Positions 7,848 through 16,085 of a DNA stretch of 64,000 bases are shown here, in pieces. The notes below the pieces were generated by a model. That model saw nothing but the letters and a program-made list of their open reading frames with translations. It had not been told where the DNA came from and made no database searches. The translations under genes and the position numbers were made by a program. The stretch spans positions 124,001-188,000 of the forward strand of contig JAIXWV010000020.1 in NCBI GenBank assembly GCA_027491115.1, written 5' to 3'. The number at the start of each line of letters is the position of its first letter. Within the stretch, counting starts at the first letter, position 1. The DNA is from Pseudomonadota bacterium (GTDB lineage Bacteria > Bdellovibrionota > UBA1018 > CAIMNF01).

Positions 7848-9236
7848 ATGAATCCAAAGAATGAATCGAAAAAACGTGCAGTCTCTTTCGGAGTGAATTC
7901 GGCTTTCGTGACCTTGACCGTGATCGGCATCCTCGGGGTCGTGAACTTTCTTGCGGCCCAGAATCCGAAAAAAGCCGACCTCACCAAGAACAAGCTCCAC
8001 ACTTTCTCGGACCAGACCGATAAAGTGATGAAAGCCTTGAAGAGCGATTTGAATGCGACCTTATACGGTGACATCAGCTCGAAAGAACGGAACCGCCCGG
8101 TTTTCGACAACTACCGGAAGGCCTCGGGCAAGTTCAAGTTCGAGCTGGTCGATCCGAACAAGGAGCCGACCCGCGCCAAAGCCGCTGGCATCAAAAAAAT
8201 GGACACCCTGGTCCTAAGCTACGACGGAAAAACTGCCAAGATTGAAGAAATCAGCGAAGAGAAGATCACCAACGAGATCATCAAACTGACCCGCGAGGGC
8301 CGCTCGACGATCTGTATGGTGAACGGACATGGTGAAGCCTCACTCGGCGACCAAGGAGCCCAAGGTCTCGCCGCTGCAAAGAAAGGATTGGAGGACCAGT
8401 CCTACCTCTTCCGGGAGTTCACTCTTTCTCAAGAGACCAAGATCCCGACTGAGTGCTCGGCGGTGGTCATGATGGGAGCTTCCAAGGCGCTGTTCCCGAC
8501 CGAGGTCAAAATCCTGAACCAGTACCTCTCTGAGGGAGGCCGTCTGGTCGTGGGTGTCGACGCCGTGGTGACCAATACCGACCAAACCAAGGAGCTCCGC
8601 GGACTCCTGAAAGAATGGGGCTTTGAGATCAAGTCGGGACTCGTGATCGATCCGGTTTCGAAGATGCTCGGAGTCGACGCTTCGGTGCCGATCATCGCCC
8701 AGTTCAATAAAGAGAACACTATCGTCAAGGACTTCGGAGAACAGTGCTACTTCCCGTTCACCCGACCGGTGGACGTGATGGAAAAACTCCCTGAAGGCTT
8801 GAAGGGTTCGTTCATCGGAAAGACCACACCCAAGGCCTGGGCTGAGTCCGATCTTTCCGGTCTGGCTAAAGGAGCCGCCCAGTTCAACTCGGGGTCGGAT
8901 CTGGCGGGACCTCTCTCAACAGCCGCCAGCGTTCAAGGAAAGCGGAAGGACACTTCCGCCACCAAGGAAACCCGAATCGTGGTGTTCGGCTCAAGTCAGT
9001 TTGCCAACAACCAGTACTCACGCTTCGGAGGCAACCTCGATCTGTTTCTGAATTCCGTCAGCTGGGCAGTGGAAGACGAGAGCATGATTTCCATTCGCGC
9101 TAAAGAGGGCGAAGCCGGAACCATGGAGCTGACCCAGAATCAGGGAATTGCGATTTTCTGGATCTCGGTGGTGGCCGTCCCCCTCGGGATCGCCGTGTTC
9201 GGAATCCTGATGTGGATCCGACGCAAGAAACTCTGA
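7848..9236 (+). CDS. GldG-like ABC-associated protein
   Basis: This 462-residue protein has an N-terminal TM helix (about 18-37), a large periplasmic domain of the ABC_transp_aux/GldG family (DLTKNKLHTFSDQT near the start, then the GHGEASLGDQG and LSEGGRLVVGVDAV segments), and a C-terminal TM helix (about 432-455) followed by the basic tail RRKKL. This two-anchor layout is that of GldG and of the human IFT52-like GIFT domain proteins. A GGAGG ribosome binding site overlaps the upstream stop region. It is probably the periplasm-exposed partner of the ATPase/permease pair. Its role in gliding is shown only in Bacteroidetes and is not assumed here. Confidence 0.85.
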   Translation: MNPKNESKKRAVSFGVNSAFVTLTVIGILGVVNFLAAQNPKKADLTKNKLHTFSDQTDKVMKALKSDLNATLYGDISSKERNRPVFDNYRKASGKFKFELVDPNKEPTRAKAAGIKKMDTLVLSYDGKTAKIEEISEEKITNEIIKLTREGRSTICMVNGHGEASLGDQGAQGLAAAKKGLEDQSYLFREFTLSQETKIPTECSAVVMMGASKALFPTEVKILNQYLSEGGRLVVGVDAVVTNTDQTKELRGLLKEWGFEIKSGLVIDPVSKMLGVDASVPIIAQFNKENTIVKDFGEQCYFPFTRPVDVMEKLPEGLKGSFIGKTTPKAWAESDLSGLAKGAAQFNSGSDLAGPLSTAASVQGKRKDTSATKETRIVVFGSSQFANNQYSRFGGNLDLFLNSVSWAVEDESMISIRAKEGEAGTMELTQNQGIAIFWISVVAVPLGIAVFGILMWIRRKKL

Positions 9237-9255
9237 TTTTTTGAGGTGATCCGCC

Positions 9256-10644
9256 ATGAGACAACCGAATTGGAAAGCCCCCTTCGTCCTCTCCGCCCTG
9301 CTCCTGGTTTCTGGCAGCTTTGCCTACTGGTTGCAGTACTCCCATAAACCGAAAAAAGAACGTGCCGACGCCTTACTGAAGAAGCCGCTTCCGATTGCAG
9401 AGGACCGTCAGCTCCGCTCCATTCGCCTTCGTGACGCCGGGACTTCAATCACTCTGGTCAAAGCAAAGGAAGGCGACACCTGGAACATCACGGAGCCGGT
9501 GAGCCTTCCTGCGGATCCTGATCATGTCAGGGATCTTCTCTCTAACCTGAACTCGATGTCGGCAACGGAGACGATCGACCTCTCCGAGGACAGCACCGAG
9601 CAGCGGGCCCGTCTGATCGAAGAATATGGACTCGGGCAGAAGAAACGTGAAGGCGCTGGAAGCGAATCTATTGAAGTGACCCTCGACAACGGGAAGACCT
9701 TCACCGCCTGGTTCGGGGAGCCCCATCCTGTCGGCGACAAGCAGTTCGTGGGATCCATGGAGGATGGCAAACTGAACGAGAAGACCATCTTCCTGATCGG
9801 GAACTTCTACAAGACCAACGTTCTCGGCAAGAACATCTCTTGGTACCGGGACAAGAAACTCTTCTCCTTCACCCGCGAAGGGATCGAAGGGTTCACCTTG
9901 ACAGGATCCTCTGGAAAAGTGAACGGTACCCAGAAAGACGGACTTTGGACCGTGAACGGGCTCGAAGGGGACTATGAGCGGATCGAGACCCTCCTGTCCT
10001 CATTGGCACAAGCCCGGGCTAAGGATTTTCCCGATTCGTCTGCAATGAAGGGACTGAAACCCGCGCTCAAACTCTCTTGGCAGGGATCTGCAGGTAAAGG
10101 CGAAATCGAAATCTTGACCCGTTCCCAGAAGGGGTCCCAGATGACTACCTATTTCCTAAGATCGCCACTGCTTAAAGAATCCGTTGAGGTCGACGGAAAT
10201 CTCAATGTCCAGCTGGACCGGTCGTTGACCTACCTGAGACGCAACCTTCTCCTGACTCAGGGAGAAAAGGTCGCCCTGACCGAATTCAAACTCGAGGGGA
10301 AAGCGTATCCACAGAACATCGTTTTTTCCTTCGACGGGAAGGACTGGATCCAGAAGTCGGGCGAACTCAAATTGGATTCCGGCAAGGTACGTGAGTTTCT
10401 CAATCTGATGTCGGAATCACACTCTCCCTCGATCGTCTCGCCGGCACCGAAGGGCGAGGGCGACACTGCCATCCTCACCCTGGGAGACGCCAAAAAGTCC
10501 GACAAGCACCGCTTCGAGATTTACAATTCCCAAGGAAGAGCCTGGGCCAGGATCACGGGATCTCCCCGGAACGAAGCTTTCGAGGTCGAAGCCAAGCTCG
10601 GAAAAGCGTTCCCTTTCAATCCGGATTCGTGGAAACTGAAGTGA
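9256..10644 (+). CDS. DUF4340 domain protein, membrane-anchored
   Basis: This 462-residue protein has a single N-terminal TM segment (about residues 10-27) and a long periplasmic part. The DUF4340 repeats are recognisable in the RSIRLRDAGTSITLVKAKEGDTWNITEPV stretch, which recurs in looser form near TEFKLEGKAYPQNIVFSFDGKDW. DUF4340 proteins almost always sit next to GldF/GldG-like genes, as here, and are presumed accessory subunits of that exporter. The ribosome binding site is GAGGTGATC. There are no catalytic motifs. Confidence 0.82.
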   Translation: MRQPNWKAPFVLSALLLVSGSFAYWLQYSHKPKKERADALLKKPLPIAEDRQLRSIRLRDAGTSITLVKAKEGDTWNITEPVSLPADPDHVRDLLSNLNSMSATETIDLSEDSTEQRARLIEEYGLGQKKREGAGSESIEVTLDNGKTFTAWFGEPHPVGDKQFVGSMEDGKLNEKTIFLIGNFYKTNVLGKNISWYRDKKLFSFTREGIEGFTLTGSSGKVNGTQKDGLWTVNGLEGDYERIETLLSSLAQARAKDFPDSSAMKGLKPALKLSWQGSAGKGEIEILTRSQKGSQMTTYFLRSPLLKESVEVDGNLNVQLDRSLTYLRRNLLLTQGEKVALTEFKLEGKAYPQNIVFSFDGKDWIQKSGELKLDSGKVREFLNLMSESHSPSIVSPAPKGEGDTAILTLGDAKKSDKHRFEIYNSQGRAWARITGSPRNEAFEVEAKLGKAFPFNPDSWKLK

Positions 10645-11385
10645 ATGACAGAAGAGCGCTTGCCCGCAGTCACCCCTGAGCCGGGACCCGTCAGGTCCTT
10701 CTTGAATGACTTGATCCTGCTTTTGACAGAGCCCGTACGCTTTTTCAGGGACCGGTTTCCCGTCTATTCGCTGAGCCGAGCGCTGGTCTTCGGGATCGTG
10801 GTGAACTGGGTTGCAGCAGGCTTCGAGTGGCTCACCCGCTTGGTCAAAAACGAATCTCTGCTGGACGGAGTCCTCCGGATCAAACGCCAGCTGGAAACCC
10901 TGCCCTTCTGGAATCAGCTTCCGGACACCCTCTGGAACCAGCATGCGGAACCATCAGTGATCCCGGCCTGGCTGGCGGAACTTTCAGGAATCGCGCTCTC
11001 CCCCTTCCAATCCGTTCTCAATTTCACGATTTCCGGAATCAGTCTCTTCGTGGGCGCTTGGTTGCTGATCCGTCGTCGGGACAAAGGGGAAGACCCGGTT
11101 GAGATCCCTGTGTTTGTCAGGATCGTCGCATTCGCGTCCGCCCCGAGACTGATCGCCTCCTGGCTGGGCTTCCTGCCTGTCGGAATCGGCGGATTCATCG
11201 GTTGGGTATACAGCGCGGCATTGCTCATTCTCGGTCTCAAAGTCCGATTCCGGATCTCAGGACTCCGCGCGCTCGTTCTGGTTTTGCTCCCAGGACTACT
11301 CGGCATCTTGGCTGTAGGATGTCTGGTAGGTGGATTGATGGCGATCGGCATCGGTCTGATGGCCGCCCTTTTCGGAACCCACTGA
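10645..11385 (+). CDS. Yip1-like polytopic membrane protein
   Basis: This 246-residue protein has about five hydrophobic segments and an N-terminal ~50-residue cytoplasmic part (LLTEPVRFFRDRFP), which matches the start of Yip1-family proteins. The VRIVAFASAPRLIASWLGFLPVGIGG stretch is the typical Yip1 core. Its ATG directly follows the stop of the DUF4340 gene, so it is likely the last gene of the exporter operon. Bacterial Yip1-like proteins have no established function. It could act as a membrane chaperone or partner of the ABC complex, but that is only contextual. Confidence 0.62.
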   Translation: MTEERLPAVTPEPGPVRSFLNDLILLLTEPVRFFRDRFPVYSLSRALVFGIVVNWVAAGFEWLTRLVKNESLLDGVLRIKRQLETLPFWNQLPDTLWNQHAEPSVIPAWLAELSGIALSPFQSVLNFTISGISLFVGAWLLIRRRDKGEDPVEIPVFVRIVAFASAPRLIASWLGFLPVGIGGFIGWVYSAALLILGLKVRFRISGLRALVLVLLPGLLGILAVGCLVGGLMAIGIGLMAALFGTH

Positions 11386-11406
11386 CTCTGCTAGGGTGGG
11401 AGGATC

Positions 11407-12891
11407 ATGTCCCAACCCCGCTTCAGCATCACCACCGCAATCGACTACCCCAACGGACGACCCCATCTCGGTCATGCCTACGAGAAAATCGTCACAGATT
11501 CCTATGCCCGTTTTTACCGCCTCACCGGGCACGAAGTGTTCTTCCTGACCGGAACCGACGAGAATGGCCAGAATCTGGTCAAGAGCGCGGAAAGTGCGGG
11601 AATGGGGACCCGCGAGTTCGTCGATTCGAACGTGGTCCACTTCAAGGACCTGTGCCAGAAGCTCAGAATCTCCCATGACGAATTCATCCGGACCACCGAA
11701 ACCCGGCACGAGCAGGCGACCCATTCGATCTGGAAGCGACTCGAAGAAAAGGGCGACATCTATTTTGGCAAATACGAGGGACTTTACTGTACCAACTGTG
11801 AAGCTTATTACACTGACCTCCAGGCTCCGGACGGAAAATGTCCTGCCCATTACAAACCTCTCGATAAAGTGACCGAAGAAGGCTACTTCCTGAAGACCGG
11901 ACGCTACCAAGATTGGATCGTGAACCACATCCGGAGCCACGCAGATTTCGTCGTGCCGGAATTGTCGCGCAAAGAAATCCTCTCCCGTCTCGAAGGCGAG
12001 CCGATGCGCGATCTCTCGATCACACGTCCCTCGAAAGGCTGGGGCATTCCCGTTCCCGGTCGTCCGGAATACGTGATCTACACCTGGTTCGACGCTCTCA
12101 TCAATTACTACACCGCTTCTCAACCTAAAGGATATTGGCCGAATTCGACTCATGTGGTCGGTCGGGACATCCTCTGGTTCCATGCGGTCATTTGGCCGAT
12201 CATGCTCCATGCAGCGGGACTTCCGCTTCCTGAGCAGATTTACGTGCACGGGATGGTCCTGGCCGCCGACGGCCGGAAAATGTCGAAGAGTCTCGGCAAC
12301 GGGGTGGATCCCTTCGAGGTGATCGAAAAAGTCCCCGTCGATTCGTTCCGCTACTACATCCTGAGAGCGATCCCTTCGAACAGCAACGGGGCGTTCGTCA
12401 TGGAAGACCTCCTGAAGCGTCACCAGTCCGAGCTTGGAAACGATTACGGCAATCTCTTGATGCGCGTGGTGAAACTCGCTCGGAAACGGATCGGCGACGA
12501 AATCCCCACCGCCGGGATCTCGCTTCATTTCAACTTCGAGTCGTTCATCGCGGAGATGAAAGAACTGATGGGCAAAAGGGAACACCACCGTGCGCTCGAC
12601 CGTCTTTGGGTTGAGGTGAACCGGGTGAACGGCTACATCAATGACCAGGCCCCTTGGGCTCTGAAAGACGCCGATCCCGAATCCCGCACCCGTTTTGTGG
12701 AAGTCATGGTGAACGGGCTTTACGGCATCGACGTGGTCTCCCAAGTACTCTCCGCCTTCCTGCCGGATACTGGTGAAAGGGCCTTGTCCGCCCTGGGACG
12801 TACTCCCGGCCTCCTCAGTCTGGTGCCTGAGACCTACCACCTGTCCGATCCACCGGTTCTTTTTCCCCGAATGGAGCCCGCCAAGGCCTGA
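11407..12891 (+). CDS. metG: Methionyl-tRNA synthetase
   Basis: This class I aminoacyl-tRNA synthetase charges tRNA-Met and initiator tRNA. At 494 residues it is the short form without the C-terminal EMAP/Arc1p-like dimerisation domain. The HIGH motif appears as HLGH (residues 21-24). The zinc knuckle is single, with CTNC and CPAH ligands, and the KMSKS motif is intact (GRKMSKSLGN). WFDALINYYTA and VGRDILWFHAVIWP are family-specific catalytic-domain blocks. Ribosome binding site GGGAGG lies close to the ATG. The stop codon overlaps an 18-bp palindrome. It stands between the exporter operon and the salvage genes and appears not to share function with either. Confidence 0.97.
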   Translation: MSQPRFSITTAIDYPNGRPHLGHAYEKIVTDSYARFYRLTGHEVFFLTGTDENGQNLVKSAESAGMGTREFVDSNVVHFKDLCQKLRISHDEFIRTTETRHEQATHSIWKRLEEKGDIYFGKYEGLYCTNCEAYYTDLQAPDGKCPAHYKPLDKVTEEGYFLKTGRYQDWIVNHIRSHADFVVPELSRKEILSRLEGEPMRDLSITRPSKGWGIPVPGRPEYVIYTWFDALINYYTASQPKGYWPNSTHVVGRDILWFHAVIWPIMLHAAGLPLPEQIYVHGMVLAADGRKMSKSLGNGVDPFEVIEKVPVDSFRYYILRAIPSNSNGAFVMEDLLKRHQSELGNDYGNLLMRVVKLARKRIGDEIPTAGISLHFNFESFIAEMKELMGKREHHRALDRLWVEVNRVNGYINDQAPWALKDADPESRTRFVEVMVNGLYGIDVVSQVLSAFLPDTGERALSALGRTPGLLSLVPETYHLSDPPVLFPRMEPAKA

Positions 12892-12907
12892 AATCCGTAC
12901 GGATTTC
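12890..12907. repeat. Perfect 18-bp palindrome at the metG stop
   Basis: GAAATCCGTACGGATTTC is self-complementary over all 18 bases and overlaps the metG stop codon. As RNA it could form a 7-bp stem with a GTAC loop, but no T-run follows. It is a poor terminator and could equally be an operator for tdk. Confidence 0.4.
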
Positions 12908-12945
12908 AAATTCTTGGAGCACCGCAAGATTCGAGCGTCGAATCC

Positions 12946-12975
12946 TTGACACCCCCTCCCCTGCTCGGGTAACCC
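12946..12975 (+). promoter_or_regulatory. Promoter of tdk, near-leaderless geometry
   Basis: A consensus TTGACA (12946-12951), 18 nt of C-rich spacer and a weak -10 TAACCC (12970-12975) end 6 nt before the tdk ATG at 12982. The spacing and short gap match the promoter of the BspA-like gene. Confidence 0.45.
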
Positions 12976-12981
12976 TGAGCC

Positions 12982-13638
12982 ATGTCTTTGGGGATGATTC
13001 AGCAGGGGATGGTCGAGGTGGTTTGCGGAAGCATGTTCAGCGGGAAGACCGAGGAACTCATGCGCCGACTGAAACGGGCACAGTATGCCAAGCAGAAGAT
13101 CCAGGTGTTCAAGCCCGTGATCGACCAACGCTACAGCGTCGATCATGTGCAGAGCCATGATGCCAACCGCATCCTTTCCATCCCGGTGCAATCCGCCCGC
13201 GAGATCCTCGAGAAAGTCGACGACAACACCCGTGTCGTCGGAATCGACGAAGCCCAGTTTTTTGATGACACTTTGGTCGACGTGGCCCAGAAACTCGCCT
13301 ATCGCGGAACCCGTGTCATCCTGGCCGGACTCGACATGGACTTCCGGGGTCAACCCTTCGGACCGATGCCGAAGTTGCTCGCTGTCGCCGAGTCGGTGAC
13401 CAAGCTCTCGGCCGTTTGTGTGGTGTGCGGATCTCCGGCCACCCGTTCTCAGCGGATGGTGGCCGAAATCGAACCCGGGTCCGCTGCCATGGAGAACCAG
13501 GTCCTGGTGGGCGCACACGATTATTACGAAGCCCGTTGCCGGTTCTGTCATGAGCCGAATCCGATCATTTCCTTCCAGCCGGGACTTTTTCCAGGTGGAA
13601 AGACGGGCAAGCTGCTCGAGAAAAATGAAACCGCTTAA
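12982..13638 (+). CDS. tdk: Thymidine kinase (type II)
   Basis: This enzyme phosphorylates thymidine or deoxyuridine with ATP in pyrimidine salvage. It has 218 residues. The P-loop GSMFSGKTEELMRR is near residue 17, the catalytic Glu is in GIDEAQFFDD, and the lasso/zinc-binding cysteines form two pairs, CVVC and CRFC. This is the tetrameric type II enzyme found in most bacteria. The gene overlaps the following UPRT-like gene by 14 nt and HPRT follows, giving a compact base and nucleoside salvage unit. Start supported by the motif position and by the short upstream promoter. Confidence 0.97.
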   Translation: MSLGMIQQGMVEVVCGSMFSGKTEELMRRLKRAQYAKQKIQVFKPVIDQRYSVDHVQSHDANRILSIPVQSAREILEKVDDNTRVVGIDEAQFFDDTLVDVAQKLAYRGTRVILAGLDMDFRGQPFGPMPKLLAVAESVTKLSAVCVVCGSPATRSQRMVAEIEPGSAAMENQVLVGAHDYYEARCRFCHEPNPIISFQPGLFPGGKTGKLLEKNETA

Positions 13639-14446
13639 CGACATCCATTACCTCCAGGATTCCATTCCTCGACCTCCCGAGCAGGAACACCGTTACGGTC
13701 CGAATGTGCACTTGCTCTCGGACGCTTGTTTGCAAAGCGAATTGGCGACCCTGTGCTCGGCCGGTACGGAACAGCCCCTGATCAACACCCTCGTTGAATC
13801 GATTTACACCTCCCTGATCCGGACGGTGATCCATGCCGAATTCGCGCGGAAAATGACCGAAGTCCGCACACGGATGGCGGAGAGTCACGCCGAAGGGTGC
13901 TTCCATTCTCTTTTGCTCGATCCCGAGCAGAAAGCGGTGACCGTCAACCTGGCCCGTGCGGGCACTCTGCCTTCGCACCTGTGTTACCGCACTTTGAATC
14001 ACCTGCTGAATCCGAGACTGGTGAGACAGGACCACATCAGCATTGCACGCCAGACCGACGCTTCCCACCATGTGACCGGGAGCGCGGTTTCAGGGCACAA
14101 GATCGGTGGCAGTGTCGATGGAAGTATCCTCTTGATTCCCGATCCGATGGGAGCCACCGGATCCACCCTCGCTGAAACCCTGAATCTTTACCGTTCCTAT
14201 GGTCGCCCCTCCAAAACGATCGCCATCCATTGCATCGTCACTCCGGAATACCTGAGAAAATTACGGGACACCCATCCCGAGCTGATCGTCTATGCTATCC
14301 GCCTCGATCGGGGCCTGTCGCCGGAGCCTGTCCTCTCCACCGTTCCCGGAACCCATTGGGATCAGGAACGAGGACTCAATGACAACCAATACATTGTTCC
14401 CGGAGGTGGCGGGTTCGGTGAGATCATGAACAACGCCTATGTCTGA
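13625..14446 (+). CDS. Uracil phosphoribosyltransferase-like protein
   Basis: This 273-residue PRTase of the UPRT fold would convert uracil and PRPP to UMP. The PRPP loop reads LIPDPMGATGSTLAETL, close to the UPRT motif DPMLATG. The C-terminal uracil-binding region is YIVPGGGGFGEIMNN, where most UPRTs have a PGxGDxGDR-like sequence, so the base pocket deviates. It is about 60 residues longer than E. coli Upp, mostly at the N-terminus. The start at 13625 lies inside the end of tdk (14-nt overlap), and it overlaps the hpt start by 8 nt. Uracil specificity is likely from fold and neighbours but not certain. Confidence 0.78.
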   Translation: MKPLNDIHYLQDSIPRPPEQEHRYGPNVHLLSDACLQSELATLCSAGTEQPLINTLVESIYTSLIRTVIHAEFARKMTEVRTRMAESHAEGCFHSLLLDPEQKAVTVNLARAGTLPSHLCYRTLNHLLNPRLVRQDHISIARQTDASHHVTGSAVSGHKIGGSVDGSILLIPDPMGATGSTLAETLNLYRSYGRPSKTIAIHCIVTPEYLRKLRDTHPELIVYAIRLDRGLSPEPVLSTVPGTHWDQERGLNDNQYIVPGGGGFGEIMNNAYV

Positions 14447-14984
14447 AGATCAGAAGCCTGTAAAATTTTTCGAACCTCCTGTCTACATCTCCGAGGCGGA
14501 CATCGCCACTCGGGTGCACGAACTGGCGCAGAGGATCAATGAGACCTACGGGGATCAGGAGATCACTGCGATCTGCACCCTCAAGGGAAGCGTGGTGTTC
14601 TATTCCGACCTGCTCCGCCACCTGAAGATGCCGGTGGTCTGCGAGTTTCTTGGAGTGTCGAGCTACGGCAACCACACCGAGTCCACCGGAGAAGTGAAAG
14701 TCACCCTGGACCTGAACGAGCCCCTGACCGGAAGACACGTGCTGATCGTCGAGGATATCGTCGACACCGGACTCACCCTTTCTTATTTGATCTCGTATCT
14801 CAAAGTGAAAAATCCCGCCTCGCTCCGCACGGCGGCATTGCTCTTCAAACCGGAAGCTTTGAAATCACCCGAATTGCGGATCGATTACATCGGCTTCGAG
14901 ATTCCCAACCGCTTCGTGGTAGGCTATGGTCTGGATTACGCAGAGAAATTCAGGGGACTGCCCTATATCGGAACCCTGAATTGA
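14439..14984 (+). CDS. hpt: Hypoxanthine phosphoribosyltransferase
   Basis: This enzyme forms IMP/GMP from hypoxanthine/guanine and PRPP in purine salvage. It has 181 residues, the usual size. The PRPP-binding motif VLIVEDIVDTGLTLSYL is complete, with both acidic residues. The flexible loop has SSYG (FLGVSSYGNHTES), the purine-recognition segment YIGFEIPNRFVVGYGLDY is typical of HPRT, and the N-terminal LKGSVVF loop is present. It is the last gene of the salvage trio, translationally coupled to the UPRT-like gene. Confidence 0.96.
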   Translation: MSEDQKPVKFFEPPVYISEADIATRVHELAQRINETYGDQEITAICTLKGSVVFYSDLLRHLKMPVVCEFLGVSSYGNHTESTGEVKVTLDLNEPLTGRHVLIVEDIVDTGLTLSYLISYLKVKNPASLRTAALLFKPEALKSPELRIDYIGFEIPNRFVVGYGLDYAEKFRGLPYIGTLN

Positions 14985-15005
14985 TCCGACTCGAGGAGAC
15001 TCGCC

Positions 15006-16085
15006 ATGAGTATTGAAAAAATGAGAATCGAATCGGTGGCCCCGGTCCGTGTGGACCTTGCGGGAGGTACCGTTGACATCTGGCCCCTTTACTTGCTGCT
15101 GGACTCACCCAAGACGGTGAATTTCGGTGTGAACCTGTTTGCCCGCACCATCCTCGAGTGCGAACCTTCAGGAACCCCTTCCGTGCGCATTTCATCGGTG
15201 GACCTCTCGAAATCCCAGGAGTTCTCCTGGGAAGAAATCCTCGACGAAAATACTCGTGCCATTCCGGAGCTCGATCTGCCGGTGCGCTTGCTCCGGTATT
15301 TCGGAAAACTGCACAACAATCCGAGAGCCCTTTCTTTGGAGATCCGGACCGAAGCCAAGAGTCCCGCCGGCGCCGGACTCGGTGGATCTTCCGCTCTCAG
15401 CATTTCGATCATCGGCGCACTCTGGAAATGGGTGAATCCGCGCACCCCACTCGATCTGGAACGGGATGGTGAATTCCTGATCTCTCTCACTCGTGATGTC
15501 GAGAGCCAAGTTCTATACGGACCTGCAGGGCTCCAGGATTATTACGGCGCCGCTTTCGGTGGCCTCCAGGTGTTGAGCTGGAACATCGCTCGCAATTCCC
15601 GCGAAACCCTCCCTGTCGAGACCCTGAAGGAACTCGAGGCCCGGACTCTCCTGTTCTACTCGGGCAAGTCGAGGAACTCGGGAATCAACAACTGGCAGCT
15701 GTTCAAGGGACTGATCGACAAGGATCCGGAGATCGACCGGAAATTCCGTGCGATTGTCTCGGCCACCGCCAAACTCGAGACTGCGCTCCTCAAACAGGAT
15801 TTCCATGCAGTGGTGGCCGCGGTCAGGGAAGAATGGGAAACCCGGCGGACCCTCGCCCCTGGAATCAGCACGCCTGAGATGGAAGCGGCTTGCGCAAGAG
15901 CGCGCGAAGTGACGGATCTCGCATTCAAGGTCTGTGGCGCAGGCGGCGGCGGATGCTTCTTCATCTTGTTGCCCGAGAAGAATCCCGAGATCCGCGAAAG
16001 GGTGAAGCAGGCAGTCCTGAAATCCTCAGAGATCCGGTCCCTTCCATTTGAAGCGGTCCCGCACGGACTCACGGTCAGGACATGA
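15006..16085 (+). CDS. GHMP-family sugar kinase, HddA-like
   Basis: This 359-residue GHMP kinase uses ATP to phosphorylate a sugar or sugar phosphate. Motif 1 is APVRVDLAGGTVD. Motif 2, the ATP loop, is SPAGAGLGGSSALS, and motif 3 is KVCGAGGGGCFFIL. The pattern RVDLAGGtvD...LgvN and the C-terminal KVCGAGGGGC are closest to D-glycero-D-manno-heptose-7-phosphate kinases and related LPS-precursor kinases. Given the many LPS genes in the window that is a reasonable reading, but other GHMP substrates fit too. Ribosome binding site GAGGAG. It overlaps the DUF429 gene by ATGA. Confidence 0.8.
   Translation: MSIEKMRIESVAPVRVDLAGGTVDIWPLYLLLDSPKTVNFGVNLFARTILECEPSGTPSVRISSVDLSKSQEFSWEEILDENTRAIPELDLPVRLLRYFGKLHNNPRALSLEIRTEAKSPAGAGLGGSSALSISIIGALWKWVNPRTPLDLERDGEFLISLTRDVESQVLYGPAGLQDYYGAAFGGLQVLSWNIARNSRETLPVETLKELEARTLLFYSGKSRNSGINNWQLFKGLIDKDPEIDRKFRAIVSATAKLETALLKQDFHAVVAAVREEWETRRTLAPGISTPEMEAACARAREVTDLAFKVCGAGGGGCFFILLPEKNPEIRERVKQAVLKSSEIRSLPFEAVPHGLTVRT

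Noticed and set aside
11296..13644. Long open frame (782 codons) on the minus strand
   Set aside because: It is antisense to metG and tdk, both strongly conserved, and shows no family motif.
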